From Pyronema omphalodes (taxonomy: Eukaryota > Ascomycota > Pezizomycetes > Pezizales > Pyronemataceae), in contig JAJJXM010000046.1 of NCBI GenBank assembly GCA_024516155.1, positions 310,001-374,000 on the forward strand: DNA of 64,000 nucleotides. The letters run 5' to 3'. Below are positions 1 through 11,758 of this stretch, in pieces. How positions within the stretch are numbered: position 1 is the first letter of the stretch; the number at the start of each line of letters is the position of its first letter. The notes beneath the pieces are model-generated. The model was not told the DNA's origin, made no database searches, and saw only the letters and a program-made list of their open reading frames with translations. The translations under genes were made by a program, and so were the position numbers.

Positions 1-1227
1 TTCCTAGTCATCCATGCTGCCTCGGCTTGTTTTTGCAAAAAGATATCGTAGCGCCAACATCCAAGGGTGTGAGCTTTAATTGCTTCTACTGCTTTGAGGC
101 CTCGGGAAGTTATGGTTGGACTAAGGGGTTGACAAAAGGTAGTGAGATGGTGGAGGAAGATTCCTTTGAAGGTTTGGGAGTCTTGGGAACAGTAACCGGC
201 TGGATCACATTTTTCGGTTAGTATGCCGTCGAAGATAAGTTCTCCTGGTGTTCCCTCGGAGGTCAGGACGGAGTCGATTAGGGATAGGCCTTCGAGAATG
301 TACTCCGCGGCTTCGGATCCTTCGGCTGATGCATCGGCTAACCCTCTTAACCCGGTTAGAACTACGCCTTGGTTGTAACTGTAGACCATCTCGTCTCTGC
401 TGTCACAGATTGTTCCACCCTCTGTAAGTTTTGAGATATGGTAGCCGTCTGTGTAAAGGCCATGTTCGTTTGTCATGTTGGAGGATTTTAGCCATTTGTA
501 GGCTTTGATGGCGTTGTTGAGATAGGTTTGATTACGGCTGGGATATGGGTGGTGAAGATACATTGAAATTGATGCGGCGAGGTAAAGTTCGTTCGTTATC
601 GCATTTTTGTAGGGTTCTAACCACTGTGGTGAGTTAGCAGGGCAATCGAGGAAATTCGACCACGCAGGGCTAGGGCAAGGAAAAGCAACTTACAGGCGAC
701 CAAATCATACCTCCACCACATAACTTTTCATCCCAACCTTTATTCGCCACCTGATACATATCCAATGCTCTATCCGCCCAAGCTCTTTTCCATTCCTCTC
801 CCTTCCATTCATCATTACTAAAAATCTTCTCCCTTGCGTCTATCGTTTTCAACCCCTCAATCCAGTTCAGAACTACCCATAAAATATCATCATAGGCTTG
901 CCGTTTTAAACTTTCTACGGGTTGTCCATAATAAAACCCAATGAGTTCGGAAAAATATTTATCTGATAACCCTCGGGTATGTGTATACTGAGCTAATGTC
1001 CCGGAAGCCGCGGCTAGGTGGGTTCCTAGGACTGCGGTGGTCCAGTCGATTCCGGAGGGCCAGTTGCCATGAGCGAATGAGAAAAAGGTGTCTTGTAAGA
1101 CGGATAAGGAACCGGTATAAGAGCTTAGAATATCTTGTTGGCTCTGGGAAGATAACGAGGCGGGTGGGACTGTGAGGGCCGAGCTCAGTGGGAGCACAGA
1201 GAGGAGAAGTGGCTTGAGACGTGGCAT
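1..1227 (-). CDS. GH76 family alpha-1,6-mannanase (Dfg5/Dcw1-like), 3' part cut by window edge
   Basis: Two exons are visible: 1227-694 and 623 to the window edge, separated by a 70 bp intron (624-693) with a GTAAGT donor and a GCTAAC branch point just before the CAG acceptor. The spliced protein starts with a hydrophobic signal peptide (about residues 1-20) and contains the GH76 hallmark YDDILWVV with the Asp pair at about residues 113-114. GGGMIW follows just before the intron, then W-L-E-P-Y-K-N-A-I-T-N-E-L immediately after it, as is typical of fungal GH76 enzymes. The family acts on alpha-1,6-mannan of the cell wall; the Dfg5/Dcw1 members are thought to cross-link GPI proteins to the wall. 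The C-terminus, where a GPI signal would be, lies outside the window. The ATG at 1227 is the only sensible start. Family assignment is firm; the exact subfamily is inference. Confidence 0.9.
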
Positions 1228-2868
1228 AGCGGCGGTGTGACGATATGGATATACGGATACTGGAGCGATTGTTGGATATATAACTGGTGAGGGAACGAGT
1301 TTCTTGAAGGAGTGTGGGTCTATACACGTCGTGTGAGAGTGGAGTGGATATCCAGTTTGAGGGAGGTCAGCCGAGATGTCGTCGGAGGAGCAGAAGGATC
1401 AGTAGGTATATCGATCAAGCACCTCGAGGTGTAGTGTGAGCTCGATTTTCGTTTTCGTAGAGCTCTCACAGCTATCATATGTAGTCGTGACAGAGCTGAT
1501 ATATCGTCTAAGCGGGAGGAGGACCGGTATCTGATATCCAGATCAAGCACCGTGACCGAGGTGTAAGTGGAGCTCCCGGAGTACAAGAATGACCGAGCTG
1601 TCAGAGGAGATGAGGGGGAGAAAGTTGACAAAAAACCATCCCACGCTCCCCCCTTCCCCTCCATCGTGCGGGGCTGTCGACAAGACAAAACATAGCTGCT
1701 TTAGAGTAGAGTTTGTTGACGCAGACATACGCAAACCTCCTGGTTAGCTGCTCTGTAGCTGCTTGTCGCGCTGTGATGGGTGAATAGACTTGCATAGACT
1801 TTGCATCCCCTGCTGATCGTGTTGGAATCTGGGGTAGACTGCGTGTCTGGCTGTGTTCTAGCTTGCTAGCTTGCTTCAGCCGCCGCCTGGGCCCTGGGCA
1901 AGTGATCATCCCCATCATCCTCCTGATGTGTTTTGAATAATAATAATCTGTAATAATTTATATGTACCAATCTTTTTGTGAGGAGGTGGTGAGAAAAGAT
2001 ATTGGTGAGAGAGTACATAGAAGCTCGTGTGATCCATCTCGGATACATATTTTACTCCGATTCACACGACAACGACATCATCGATAGGACCCTGCAGAAG
2101 TCGCATGGCAACTCTCTCCTCTCCCGCGGAACCTCTGCAAAGGCGAGGCTATTAATAGACGACGCGTGGCTAGAGATTGGGCAGAGGGATCAGTGCTTTA
2201 TCTGATGGATGAGATGAAGAGATTAGATGGGGGTTGTGTACTAATACCACGTGACAGTGAAGGCACTACTTGCAGCGGTACCATGGCAGCACTACGGCAG
2301 CAAGGTACTCTAGGGTAAAGGCAAGACAGACACACTCTCAGAGCAGAATGAGTAAATCCGAAAGAAAAGAGGATTAAAGAAGCACTCCAAAGAGGAAAAC
2401 ATAATATTGTCTGATGATCCCATCACGAATTGAAAACATCATACCATCAAAACCAAAATTTCTTAGTAAATAAAGCTCCCCGATTAGCTACAGTCATTAG
2501 TGAAGATCTCAGCACTGAAACTCGCCTGGCCTTATTCAGCCCTACAAAGCGGCTTGTCACGTTGGGTCCCGTTGGTAACTGGTTTGCGTTAACCGATCTC
2601 GCCAACAAAGCCCACTGCCCACCGAGTCACAGACTAGCGGCAAACCCGGGTAACTAAGGAAAAAAATATTTCAGCCGCACACAACCCAGAAGCTTCGGTT
2701 CAATTCCCCGTCTTAGCACAAGTTTTTTTTTTGCCCACTCCACAGCTGTTTCAACCAACCATAAGCTTTTCAACTCCGTGCAACAACATCACCGTACAGC
2801 AAGAAACCCAAAGCAACTCAACCCCCCATGGTAACGGGCCTTACAAACTTTGCAGACCCTGCACAATC
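1228..2868. other. Divergent intergenic region between GH76 and TFC3
   Basis: No supported gene lies here. It should hold the promoters of both neighbours. An imperfect duplication of about 35-40 bp is visible (around 1409-1443 and 1535-1576, sharing GATCAAGCACC and GAGGTGTA). The part next to TFC3 holds a perfect TFIIIC B-box match and a T10 run, listed separately. Confidence 0.6.
2697..2707 (+). promoter_or_regulatory. Perfect TFIIIC B-box match upstream of TFC3
   Basis: GGTTCAATTCC fits the B-box consensus GGTTCRANTCC exactly and lies 162 bp before the TFC3 start codon. The bases after it (CCCG, then TCTTAGC) end in a run of ten T at 2723-2732, which would serve as a Pol III terminator. 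No A-box or intact tRNA fold is visible upstream. The 5' T-stem does not pair, and only a weak acceptor-like helix can be drawn (2653-2659 with 2711-2717). It is therefore either an extra-TFIIIC (ETC) type site or a decayed tRNA end. Confidence 0.55.
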
Positions 2869-5800
2869 ATGAGTTTAAAGGCGCTCTTGAATTATGTCCT
2901 TGAAGAGGTCGCCATTGATGGTGAAGAAGGTATGCTTCGTTATTCGTTATTCGTTTTGTTCGCAGGTCGGTGGAATAGTGGGGGCGTGGTAGGGCGTGGG
3001 GCGTGGTGAGGCGTGGTGTGGTGTGACGGATAGTGGATGCGGCGCTGCGAAGCTGCGAAGCTGCGGCGATGGTGGGGGTTGGCGATAGGCCCGATAGCTT
3101 CAAAAATGAAATTATCGCAACGCAACGCAACGTCACGCGACAACTTTATTTTTTTCTCAGCCTCTCTCAGCCCCCGCCCAGCATACGCGCGCTAAATGAC
3201 ATCTCATCGAGCTGCATCTCAATCAATATTTATATGGACTCCGTTTTTGTTATTTTACGAAGCTGCAGGACACGGGTTCGAGTCCTGCACCCGGCGATAT
3301 TATAATTGTATCCTGGCAAGCGGGATTTTTGTTGAATATGGATATGGATATCGATATCGATATCGACAGCTTCACCATTTGCATCAGTCCGGTCGAGCTT
3401 CATTGTTCACTATATACACCCACTATACCGCTTCCCCGGCTTGCTTTTTGTTTTAAATGATTTTGTTTTTGAATAAGAAAAGAACTACTTGGAGGAATTT
3501 AACCAGAAGCTAACAATCTCCGATTCCAGGAACAAAAATTGATGAACTTTTCCACCATGTAAACAATTTCTACATCGATAACCCACAAGCACGACATAAT
3601 GTTTACGAACTCGATATGGACGTAATAACCTCCCCATCTTTCCGATCCGTAACAAAATCCATCTCTCGCAAAGATGTCAATACCGACACAGAGGTCACTA
3701 TGGACATTGACACCTCCGGAAACCCTCAAACTGAAGGAACAGGGGCATCAAAGGAATCTGAAGACAACAATGAAAATGCTGAGGGCAACGGAAATTCCTC
3801 TCAGCCCAAAGATAGCGATAAACCTGCAGTATCAACCGATGGTGATACAACCATGACAGACGCCGACGGTCCCAACGACTCCCAATCACAAGCCCCCACC
3901 AACTCACAACCGCCACCCCAGCCGTCTCAACCCACTTTTAAGAACAGCGGCAACGACAGTACCTGGGGACTTCCGAATGTCAAAGAAGAGTTCCAGGAAT
4001 ATGTCTGGGACCTATTACGCCAACAAAAAGACTTTCTCGTTGGACCGAAAAATGAATGGGGTCATTTAAGTTTGAAGGAAGTGGTGGAGATGATTAAAGC
4101 AAGGCGTGCTGGGAGTGCTGGAGCAGAAGGACTGGAACAGGAACAGGAATTGAGGGTTTATGCTACGTTGGATAGAAGATGGAGAGCTTTGACTGGTCAT
4201 GGTCCTAATCCGAAAAAGGTGCGTTTTGTTGCATTTCCTCTTCGCAGCTTTGGGGTAGCAGAGGAGGGAGCTTGATAACTTGCTGTGAACTTTTTCATCG
4301 CTTGTCAAGCTTTCCAAGAACCCTAAAAGCTCTATCAAGCTTCCCCCCCCCCCCCCCCCCCCACATAGATTCGAATATCGAACCCTATATTAACATAACC
4401 ACCACAGGTTCCAAACGCCGTCTTCCAATGTCTAACCGTGATCGCCAAATTCCGCGAAAAAGGCCTAATCCAACCCGAACTAACCGCCATAACAGGCCAA
4501 GACAAAAAATCCGTCGCCGGACGTACAACCACCCTAAGAGATCTGGGATATATTGAAAAAGTCAATGTTTTGGCTAGATCTATGAATACCTCAAAGTTGA
4601 CTTTGATGAAATTTGCAATTTCGAGAGATAGGAAAAAGAAGGCGGCGGCGGGGGAATTGGATGATGAGGGTCTTTTGACTGGGTTGAATGCACAGGAACT
4701 GGGACAGGAAGGTCAGGAGGGTCGGGGAAATAAAATTGGTGCTCCTGCTGCTGGGAAAGGAAAGGCCAAGGATACGGTTGTGGGCGGAAATGAAAGATGG
4801 ACGGGGGAAAATATTCATGTGGATTCCTTGGTTCATGCGATTGTTAAGGAGTTGAAGAAAGCAAGGAATGGGGTTATACAAAGAGGAGATTTGAAGAAGA
4901 AATTGGTATGTTGAGTTCAAGTCGAGTTTATCTTAACATCCTTCATCACCCGTCCTTCATCACCCATCACTCTCTTTCCTCTTTAAGATCCCGGGGGGTT
5001 TGAGGATCCAGTTACTTCACCAGTGGTGGACAAATGAATACCTCTATCTCCTAGTATCAACTTATAATGAATGCCAAACTAACGATCCACAGGGCATGGA
5101 CAAATCCCGTTTCCACTGGCGTTCTCTATCCCGAATCCTCCGCAAAGTCGAAACCTTCGGTCTCTGGAAACGCATCCGAGTCCCACTCCCCAAAAAGCAC
5201 CGCAACACCGTCGGAGCCAAAGCCCACGCCCGATGCATCAAACTAATGCGGGACCTAACCGACGACGATCTCCGGCGGCTCGTAAACGCCAAATGTTCCG
5301 CGGACACCTCCGACTCCGAAGGCGGAGTGGGGGGCGTTGGGGGTGGTGGCCACAGCGACGACGGCGGCGGCGGCAGCGGCAACAAAAACCGGGATAACGA
5401 CGCCGAAGATGATCCGGACCTAGAACTCGACGAAGATGCGGCAGCAGAAATTGCAGATCTTGCAATAGCCCAAGAAGGCGGCGGGAATTTTGAAGAAAAA
5501 CGTGAAGTCCCTCAATGGTCCCCTCATCATCCCATCCAGAATATTGTTCAAGAAATCGTCGATGCTTCTGGAAAGGATGGTGTTAGCTCTATGGAATTAG
5601 GACATCGTGCGGTTGGTCCCTTTTATTATAGACCTATGGATCAGGTCCTTCATCGTATCACGGATTTCCCCGCTAGGTCCCAGCCTTTGATGTATATCGA
5701 CCTTGCTGTGATCCGAGAAACTAGTATCACCCATCGACAAACTCATTACCATTACTTTAGCTACCGATGGCATCAAGAATTGGTTAAAAAAGGCCTAGCA

Positions 5801-8800
5801 AACGAACCCTGGTCCACCGCAAGTAAGAAAAAAAAAGGAAGTAAAAATCTATCTCAATCAGAAGAAGTCCCGTGTAAAGAGCTTCTACTGGACTCCTTTG
5901 GATTTCCAAAAACAGACCCAACGAGACTTTTTAAAATAGATGGAACGGCAACTTTACAGGATTGTCATATCCTGGTCACGGAAAAGGAAAATATCATCAC
6001 GAATATCCCGTCGTCGAAATGGACTATCGCTACTGGAAGCTATGGGAATGGTAGACCGAGGAAATATGAAAAAGGTAAAGAACCTTACCTGGAAGGAAAA
6101 AGAAGAAGGGAACAAAGAGAAAGGGAGATTTTGGAGGCCATTGAAAGAGGGGAAATTCCCCCGTATACCTCGGCCGATGGAAGAGCGAGGGGGAAGAGGA
6201 AGGCGGAGGTGCTGGGTGATATGAACGGTGGGGAGGAGATGTTGAAGAGACCGAGAGGTCGCCCGAAGGGCTCGGGGAAGTCGCAGAAGGCGGTTGGGAA
6301 GGCGGTTGGAAAGGGTAGGGGGAGGAAAGCTAAAGTCGTCGAAGTCGAGGCGCAAGCCGAGACTGAGACCGATGCGGTGACAGTGCAAGCCGAGACCGAT
6401 GCGGTGACAGCGCAAGCCGAGACCGCATCCGCAACCGCATCCACAGATCCTATGCAAGCCGACGCAACATCCCCACCCCCACCATCACCATCACCATCAC
6501 CAGTAAAAATCCCCGCCACCCCCGCAACGCCATCAACACAGCTCTCAAACCTATTCCTAGAAACTCCCCATCATAGTCATCATAGTCATCACCAGCAGCA
6601 CCTGCACCAACAATCCAGCCCATTACCTACTATCCCCGAAACCCCAGAAACCCCAGGAACCCCCGGAACCCCGTCGGCGCAAATGGCTAATATGGGCTTG
6701 GAAACTCCGCGGGGTCTGTTACTGTCGATGGGTAGTCCTATCGCCACCGTAGCTGCAGATGACGATGATGCTTTAGCTGGCGATGGTACAGCTGGCGATG
6801 ATGCTGTAGTGGCTGGCGATATAACAGCAGCACCGATCCCGGAAACTCCTAGTTCGGCGTTTATGAAGTTGATGCTGGATACTCCGGCTTCTGCTTCTGC
6901 TTCTGCTCGGGGTACAGCTGGATCTAAATCTACTCCCAGATCTGCTAAAGCTACCAAAGCCAAAGCTACACCTAAGGCAAAATCAACTGCCAAATCTGCC
7001 AAAGCACCAAAATCTGCCAAAGCTACCAAAGCTACACCCACGGCCGCGGCATCATCAGCAGCAACGGCAGCAGCTACACCAACACCAACTCGTACACGCC
7101 CAGTAAGAGAAAAGGCTCTGAAGGCTCAGACTAGTCTTAGGAACTTTTTTACTGCTATGGGTAGGAGTGGGGATGGGGATGTTCCTAAGCCTGTGCCTGT
7201 GTCTGTGCCTGATATGGCTGGGGGTGCTGGGGGTGCTGGGGATGATATGGCTGGGGATGCTGTGGCTGGGGATGCTGGGGATGCTGTGTCCGGAGACGAT
7301 AAAACTAGACCAAGTAAGACAAAATCACCAGAAATCACCCCCGCCCCCATACCCACAACCCCCGTCCCCGCCAAACAAACCCCCATACCCACAACCCCCG
7401 CCACCACCCCCGCCAAACAAACCCCAACAGAAAAAGGAACCCCAAAAATCGCAGTGGCAAATACAAGAAGAACCGCGAGGAAAATTAAAAATATTAGTTC
7501 TTCGGCTACGCTTGGACAGGTGGTTGAGGCGGCTAGAGAGTTATTGGAGGCTGGGGATGGGGATGCTACTACTGCTGCGGCTGCGGCTGCGGATGCTGCT
7601 GCTGCGGCTGCGGCTGCTAATGATGTTGCGGCTGCGGATGCTAATGATGTTGCGGCTGCTGCGGCTGCTGCGGCTGATACTGCGGCTGATACTGCTAATA
7701 CGCCGGATACTGCGGTTGCGGATGCACCAGCTACGCCGGCTACACTCGCTACGCTCGCTACGCTCGCTGCGCCCTCAACACCCACAGCACCGATTACCAG
7801 ATCCCTAAGGAAACGGAAAGCTGCAACTTCACCGCCAAGGCAGCTTGAGACACCGGTTAAGAGGGGGAGAGCTGCTGGGAAAAAACAGGATAAGGATAAG
7901 CAGCAAGAGAAACAGAAACAGCTAGAGAAGCAGAAGGAACAGAAGGAACAGAAGGAGCAAGAGAAAGAGAAACAGCAAGAGAAACAGAAGGATGCACAGG
8001 ATACGGAAGATGCGGAAGATGCTGCTACTACTGCTACTGCTGCGACTACAGCTATGGATACGGCTATGGAGATTGATCTGCTTAAGGATATGGATAAGGA
8101 TGGTAATGAAGATCGGGATGTTGTGATGGTTGATACTGAGATTGTAACCGGGGGTTTGCGGAGTTCTGGGGAAGATAAGGGATTGGAAAATAATGAGGCT
8201 GGGGAGGGGAATGCGGGTGGGGATATGGATGTTGATGAGGCTGGGACTGGGGATAAGGGGGTGGATCGTGGGGATGATAAAGAAGCGCCGCCCTCCTCTC
8301 AGCCAGACGCACCCTTCGCCGTTGACGACGTAGTAGTTGAACCGGACAACCTAGCTGCAGACCACGAATCCTACGGGTCCATCGGCGGGATGTTAGCACT
8401 CGGACGTCAACAGATTGTATTAGACCTAGTGTCAACCCACCACGGAGTATTCCCCGGCGGTAACGAACTACGCCATGCCTTCAACTACGAATACCGGAAA
8501 AAGAATCCTAAAGCCGGAGAAGCAGATCGAAGACTAATTCGGGGTGTCGTACAAGCTTTACAATATAAGGGAAAGATTAATCAATTTTCCTTTACTATTC
8601 AAACTGCCAGAGGTGTTATGGTTAAGAAGTTGTTAGTGGCCAAGGAAGTTAGTATTGATCATCCCCTGGTTATAGAAGCTATTAGACAGATGAAGGCTGC
8701 GGATTGTAACCTCTGGTATCCTGAGGGAACGGATCTTCCGCCGAGTGTTCAGGCTAGAGTTGGCACTAGTGTTACATGGGTTCAGGCTCCGCCTTCGGCG

Positions 8801-11192
8801 GTCGAGGAAACCGAGTTTGATAGGATGTATCCTTCTTTGACGCAGACTAAGAAAACGGAGAAAGCAACAGCGAGGGCGATCAAGAATCAGCAGAAAGCTG
8901 AGGATCGGAAAATGAGAGCGGAATTGAAAAGGATGAAACAACTTGGGGGAACTTTGTCGACTTGGTCGGGAAAGTTTACGGAGGAACAGAGACAGGAGGC
9001 TTTGAGAAGGAAATCGGAGCTGAAAATTAAAATTGAGAAACTTAGGACGAAGTTTGCGAACCCCGCTGTCGAGGAATCGGAAGAAGAACCAAGTGGTCCT
9101 AGAACTATTTGGTGGAATGATTTCGTTCAACGTCCCCCGCCAGATGCTAATGCTTTCTTGAAGGATGTTGAAGATGTCAATAATGTCGAATTAATGCAAG
9201 GAGAAGAACTTTTCGATTCTTCACAAACGAAAAATGGGAAATTGGTCATGATTAATCATTTTGGACCTGCCATTGAAACAAAGGGTAATAATAAACCTAT
9301 GAGTTTGGATAATCAAATCTCCAAAAAACTTAATAAAGATGGTTCTCAACACCTTTCGCCAAATAAGAAAGCTTCAGCTGCGGCGCAAAATACTCCTACT
9401 ACCTCGGCGGAAGCGCTTATGGAGGATCCTTCGAAACCTCAGAAAAAAAGAAGAAAAAGACCCGCTGGTTCAAAAGCCCCAACTAACTCCCGTCGTCAAA
9501 AGGCTATGGAGGAACTTCATAAAGTCACCGGCTTGGAAGCAATTGCGGATGAACAATCTGAGCTTCCTAACCGAACAGTCTGGACTCATAGAAATAAATA
9601 CACCATCCCAAGAGAAGATGAAGATACCTTACTTATTGCAGTCATCATTGTTAGAACTCTTTTTGGGAATATTGATAGGAAAATTAATTGGAACCTCATA
9701 CAAAAAGCTATGCCGCAACATGATACCATTGTTTTCCAGAGAAGATGGCCAAGGGTTAGGGAAATGCATAAAACTCATCTGAAAAGACTTCAGACGGAGT
9801 TTGAGGAAATGTATTTGCAGGCTTATGCGGAGGGACATTTGCCGAGATTGGATATGGATCACCCCATGGAGTTTGATATTAGGTGGCATATTAAATGGTT
9901 TAGGGATAATTTGGAATTGCCGGAGTAAGTATTACCATCATCTACACTCACTTTTGACCCTCCCTCTCCAAACCCCCCCCCCCCCCCCCCCACACCCCCT
10001 GGCAATCATGGCTGGGATTAGTGGCTAATATTTTGTGTGAAATAGACCAAATCTGGTTCCCGAATTGTGTGGTGATAGAAGGGCGTTTGATAAACTTTAT
10101 AACCTCCGTGTAGAAAAAGAACCTACTTGGAGAGTTGATTATCATAACCCGAATTACACCATGGGAAATCGTGCAAACCACTTTGTATGCTACGCCTACG
10201 AACTCCCCGTCAAGCCCGCCAAACGAGTCGATAAAGGAAAGGAAAAAGCTATATCTGAACCCAACACCTCATCCAGCAGCTCCTCGAATCAGAATACCGA
10301 CCCGGAAGACGACGAACCAACCATAGTCTCCTACGTCCAATCCATCATCAAAGCCAACATCATGACCGACGCCTCCACCTACGATCCCATGAGTGCCTTC
10401 CACCTCATCCGTTCTCAGCCCGAAGACGCAGTCGACGAAGCCTTCTTCTCTCTCAGCAACGCCAAAGTCATCGCGCATAAAAAACACAACCGTATAGCCC
10501 CCGGCCGTAACTACGAACTCACCGACAAATTCCATCTCTCCCTCCGCACGCCCATGGATGAGAAGTTACTCGCCCAGGGTCTAAAATTCGATCAAGGCCT
10601 GAGGGAATTATTGTTATCGAAAGAATCTGTCGAGTTGAGCCCGTTTGTTAATGATGGAAGTGTGGCTTGTGTAATGGACCTTGTTGCTAATCGTCGCGTT
10701 GTCCTAAGGAAGGGAAACTTTAAAACTTCCCCTTGGGGCCTCGTAGATGGTTATGAAACTAGATCGATGGCTAAACATCTTGTTGACTTTCAGCTGTTTT
10801 TAACCCCTACGGAAAAATTTAATCATCACCCGAGATTTAGTGATGAGTTGCCGCCTATACCTACTGGTAACCTTACTGTCCTTCCCGTCCAAGGTAACAT
10901 GGGAACGGAAATATCCTCCCAAAATCCATTAGAACCAATAAGAATCTGGATCGATATGAACCATAAAATCATTAAAGGAATGTGGTTAAGAGTTACAACG
11001 GCAGTGCTGAGTTTGGTTAACCTTAGACCCGGCATCACGGTGAAGGAAATGAGCAGGATGTTGGCGCCCGGTTTGATGGTGAGAGAGGTTGCTGATGTGG
11101 TTGATTGGTTGAGGAGGAGAGGTGCGGTTAGAGTGGTAGATAATGGAACGTGGCCGATTGAGGGGTTTTATAGAGCGTTGGAGGGAATGTAG
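2869..11192 (+). CDS. TFC3: TFIIIC largest subunit, B-box-binding (tau138/Tfc3/Sfc3 type)
   Basis: Five exons join in frame (2869-2929, 3530-4218, 4408-4905, 5093-9924, 10046-11192), giving about 2408 residues. A winged-helix segment starts at the N-terminus and runs across intron 1. The B-block TFIIIC domain (about residues 253-320, with GQDKKSVAGRTTTLRDLGYIEK) follows intron 2, and more winged helices lie at about 416-455 and 1510-1600. Between them is a long disordered part with two AT-hook-like motifs (GRPRKY near 735, RGRPKGSGK near 801), a PIP-box-like QTSLRNFF at 1095-1102, poly-Ala (about 1242-1290) and a Lys/Gln/Glu coiled coil (about 1345-1385). The family binds the B-box of tRNA genes and recruits TFIIIB to the Pol III promoter in the nucleus. 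Yeast Tfc3 is 1160 residues, so this one is twice as long. Intron 3 (4906-5092) is the least certain. Two B-box matches lie at the gene's own 5' end. Confidence 0.9.
2930..3529 (+). other. TFC3: 600 bp first intron of TFC3
   Basis: The donor GTATGC follows codon 20, and the acceptor TTCCAG is preceded by an ideal GCTAAC branch point. The intron is about ten times longer than most fungal introns. It carries repetitive stretches (GCTGCGAA repeats near 3035, CGCAACG repeats near 3117, GATATC repeats near 3340) and a perfect B-box match at 3275-3285. Splicing restores the winged-helix reading frame ...DGEEG-TKIDELFHHV..., which supports the call. Confidence 0.8.
3275..3285 (+). promoter_or_regulatory. 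Perfect TFIIIC B-box match inside TFC3 intron 1
   Basis: GGTTCGAGTCC matches GGTTCRANTCC exactly. It sits in the loop of a GCAGGA...TCCTGC stem. No A-box occurs at tRNA spacing, no 5' acceptor partner exists for the 3' flank ACCCGGCG, and no T-run follows, so this is not a tRNA gene. It would be a binding site for the very protein this gene encodes. Confidence 0.6.
4343..4362 (+). repeat. Poly(C)20 tract in TFC3 intron 2
   Basis: Twenty consecutive C about 45 nt upstream of the intron 2 acceptor (AG at 4406-4407). Confidence 0.95.
9973..9991 (+). repeat. Poly(C)19 tract in TFC3 intron 4
   Basis: Nineteen consecutive C about 55 nt upstream of the intron 4 acceptor (AG at 10044-10045). It is the second intron of the same gene with this feature. 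Confidence 0.95.
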
Positions 11193-11209
11193 GGTGGGTT
11201 GGCGGAGGC

Positions 11210-11230
11210 GGGGGGGGGGGGGGGGGGGGG
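11210..11230 (+). repeat. Poly(G)21 tract just after TFC3 stop codon
   Basis: Twenty-one consecutive G start 18 nt after the TAG stop and would lie in the 3' UTR. More G-rich sequence follows to about 11250 and could fold as a G-quadruplex. Confidence 0.95.
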
Positions 11231-11758
11231 AGGGGGGAGGGGGGGCAGGGAGGAGGAAGAGGAATAGGAAGAGGATTAAGGAAATATGTAATGAGTACAT
11301 TTGTAATTTTGGAAGTCTTCGGATTTCGGCAATCAAAAACCAACACAAGTCCAGGGACGATTCCAAAAAAAAAAATCAACGAAACAGTCTTATAAATGTC
11401 AATTTGTAAAAAGTACTATAAGTCAATAAGCCAAGCTGTAGTGTAGTTTATTGTTTTGTGATTGATTGTCAGTTAATCGTATTGTGATTGATCGGAGTTG
11501 ATCGTTTTGTGATTGTATCTTGATTGATCGGAGATCATGCTCATTGCTGGATTAGTTTGATTTTATAACAATTCATCTTGTCGTCTTGTATTGTGTTTCC
11601 AATGCTTCCAATGCTTCCAACGCTCCTACTACTCGCCTGAATTGATTTCGAGGCAGTATGTACATATGTAAGTTACAGTGAGTGATTTCTGATGATGATG
11701 ATGATGATACTGAGGTATCGCGTGGGGTTTATTATTTCATGTGGGCGTTGTTGGGTGC

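Noticed and set aside
7126..7808. Long ORFs opposite and parallel to TFC3 exon 4 (Ala/Ser-rich and Leu/Arg-rich)
   Set aside because: They are shadows of GC-biased repeat codons in the real frame, with no independent protein features.
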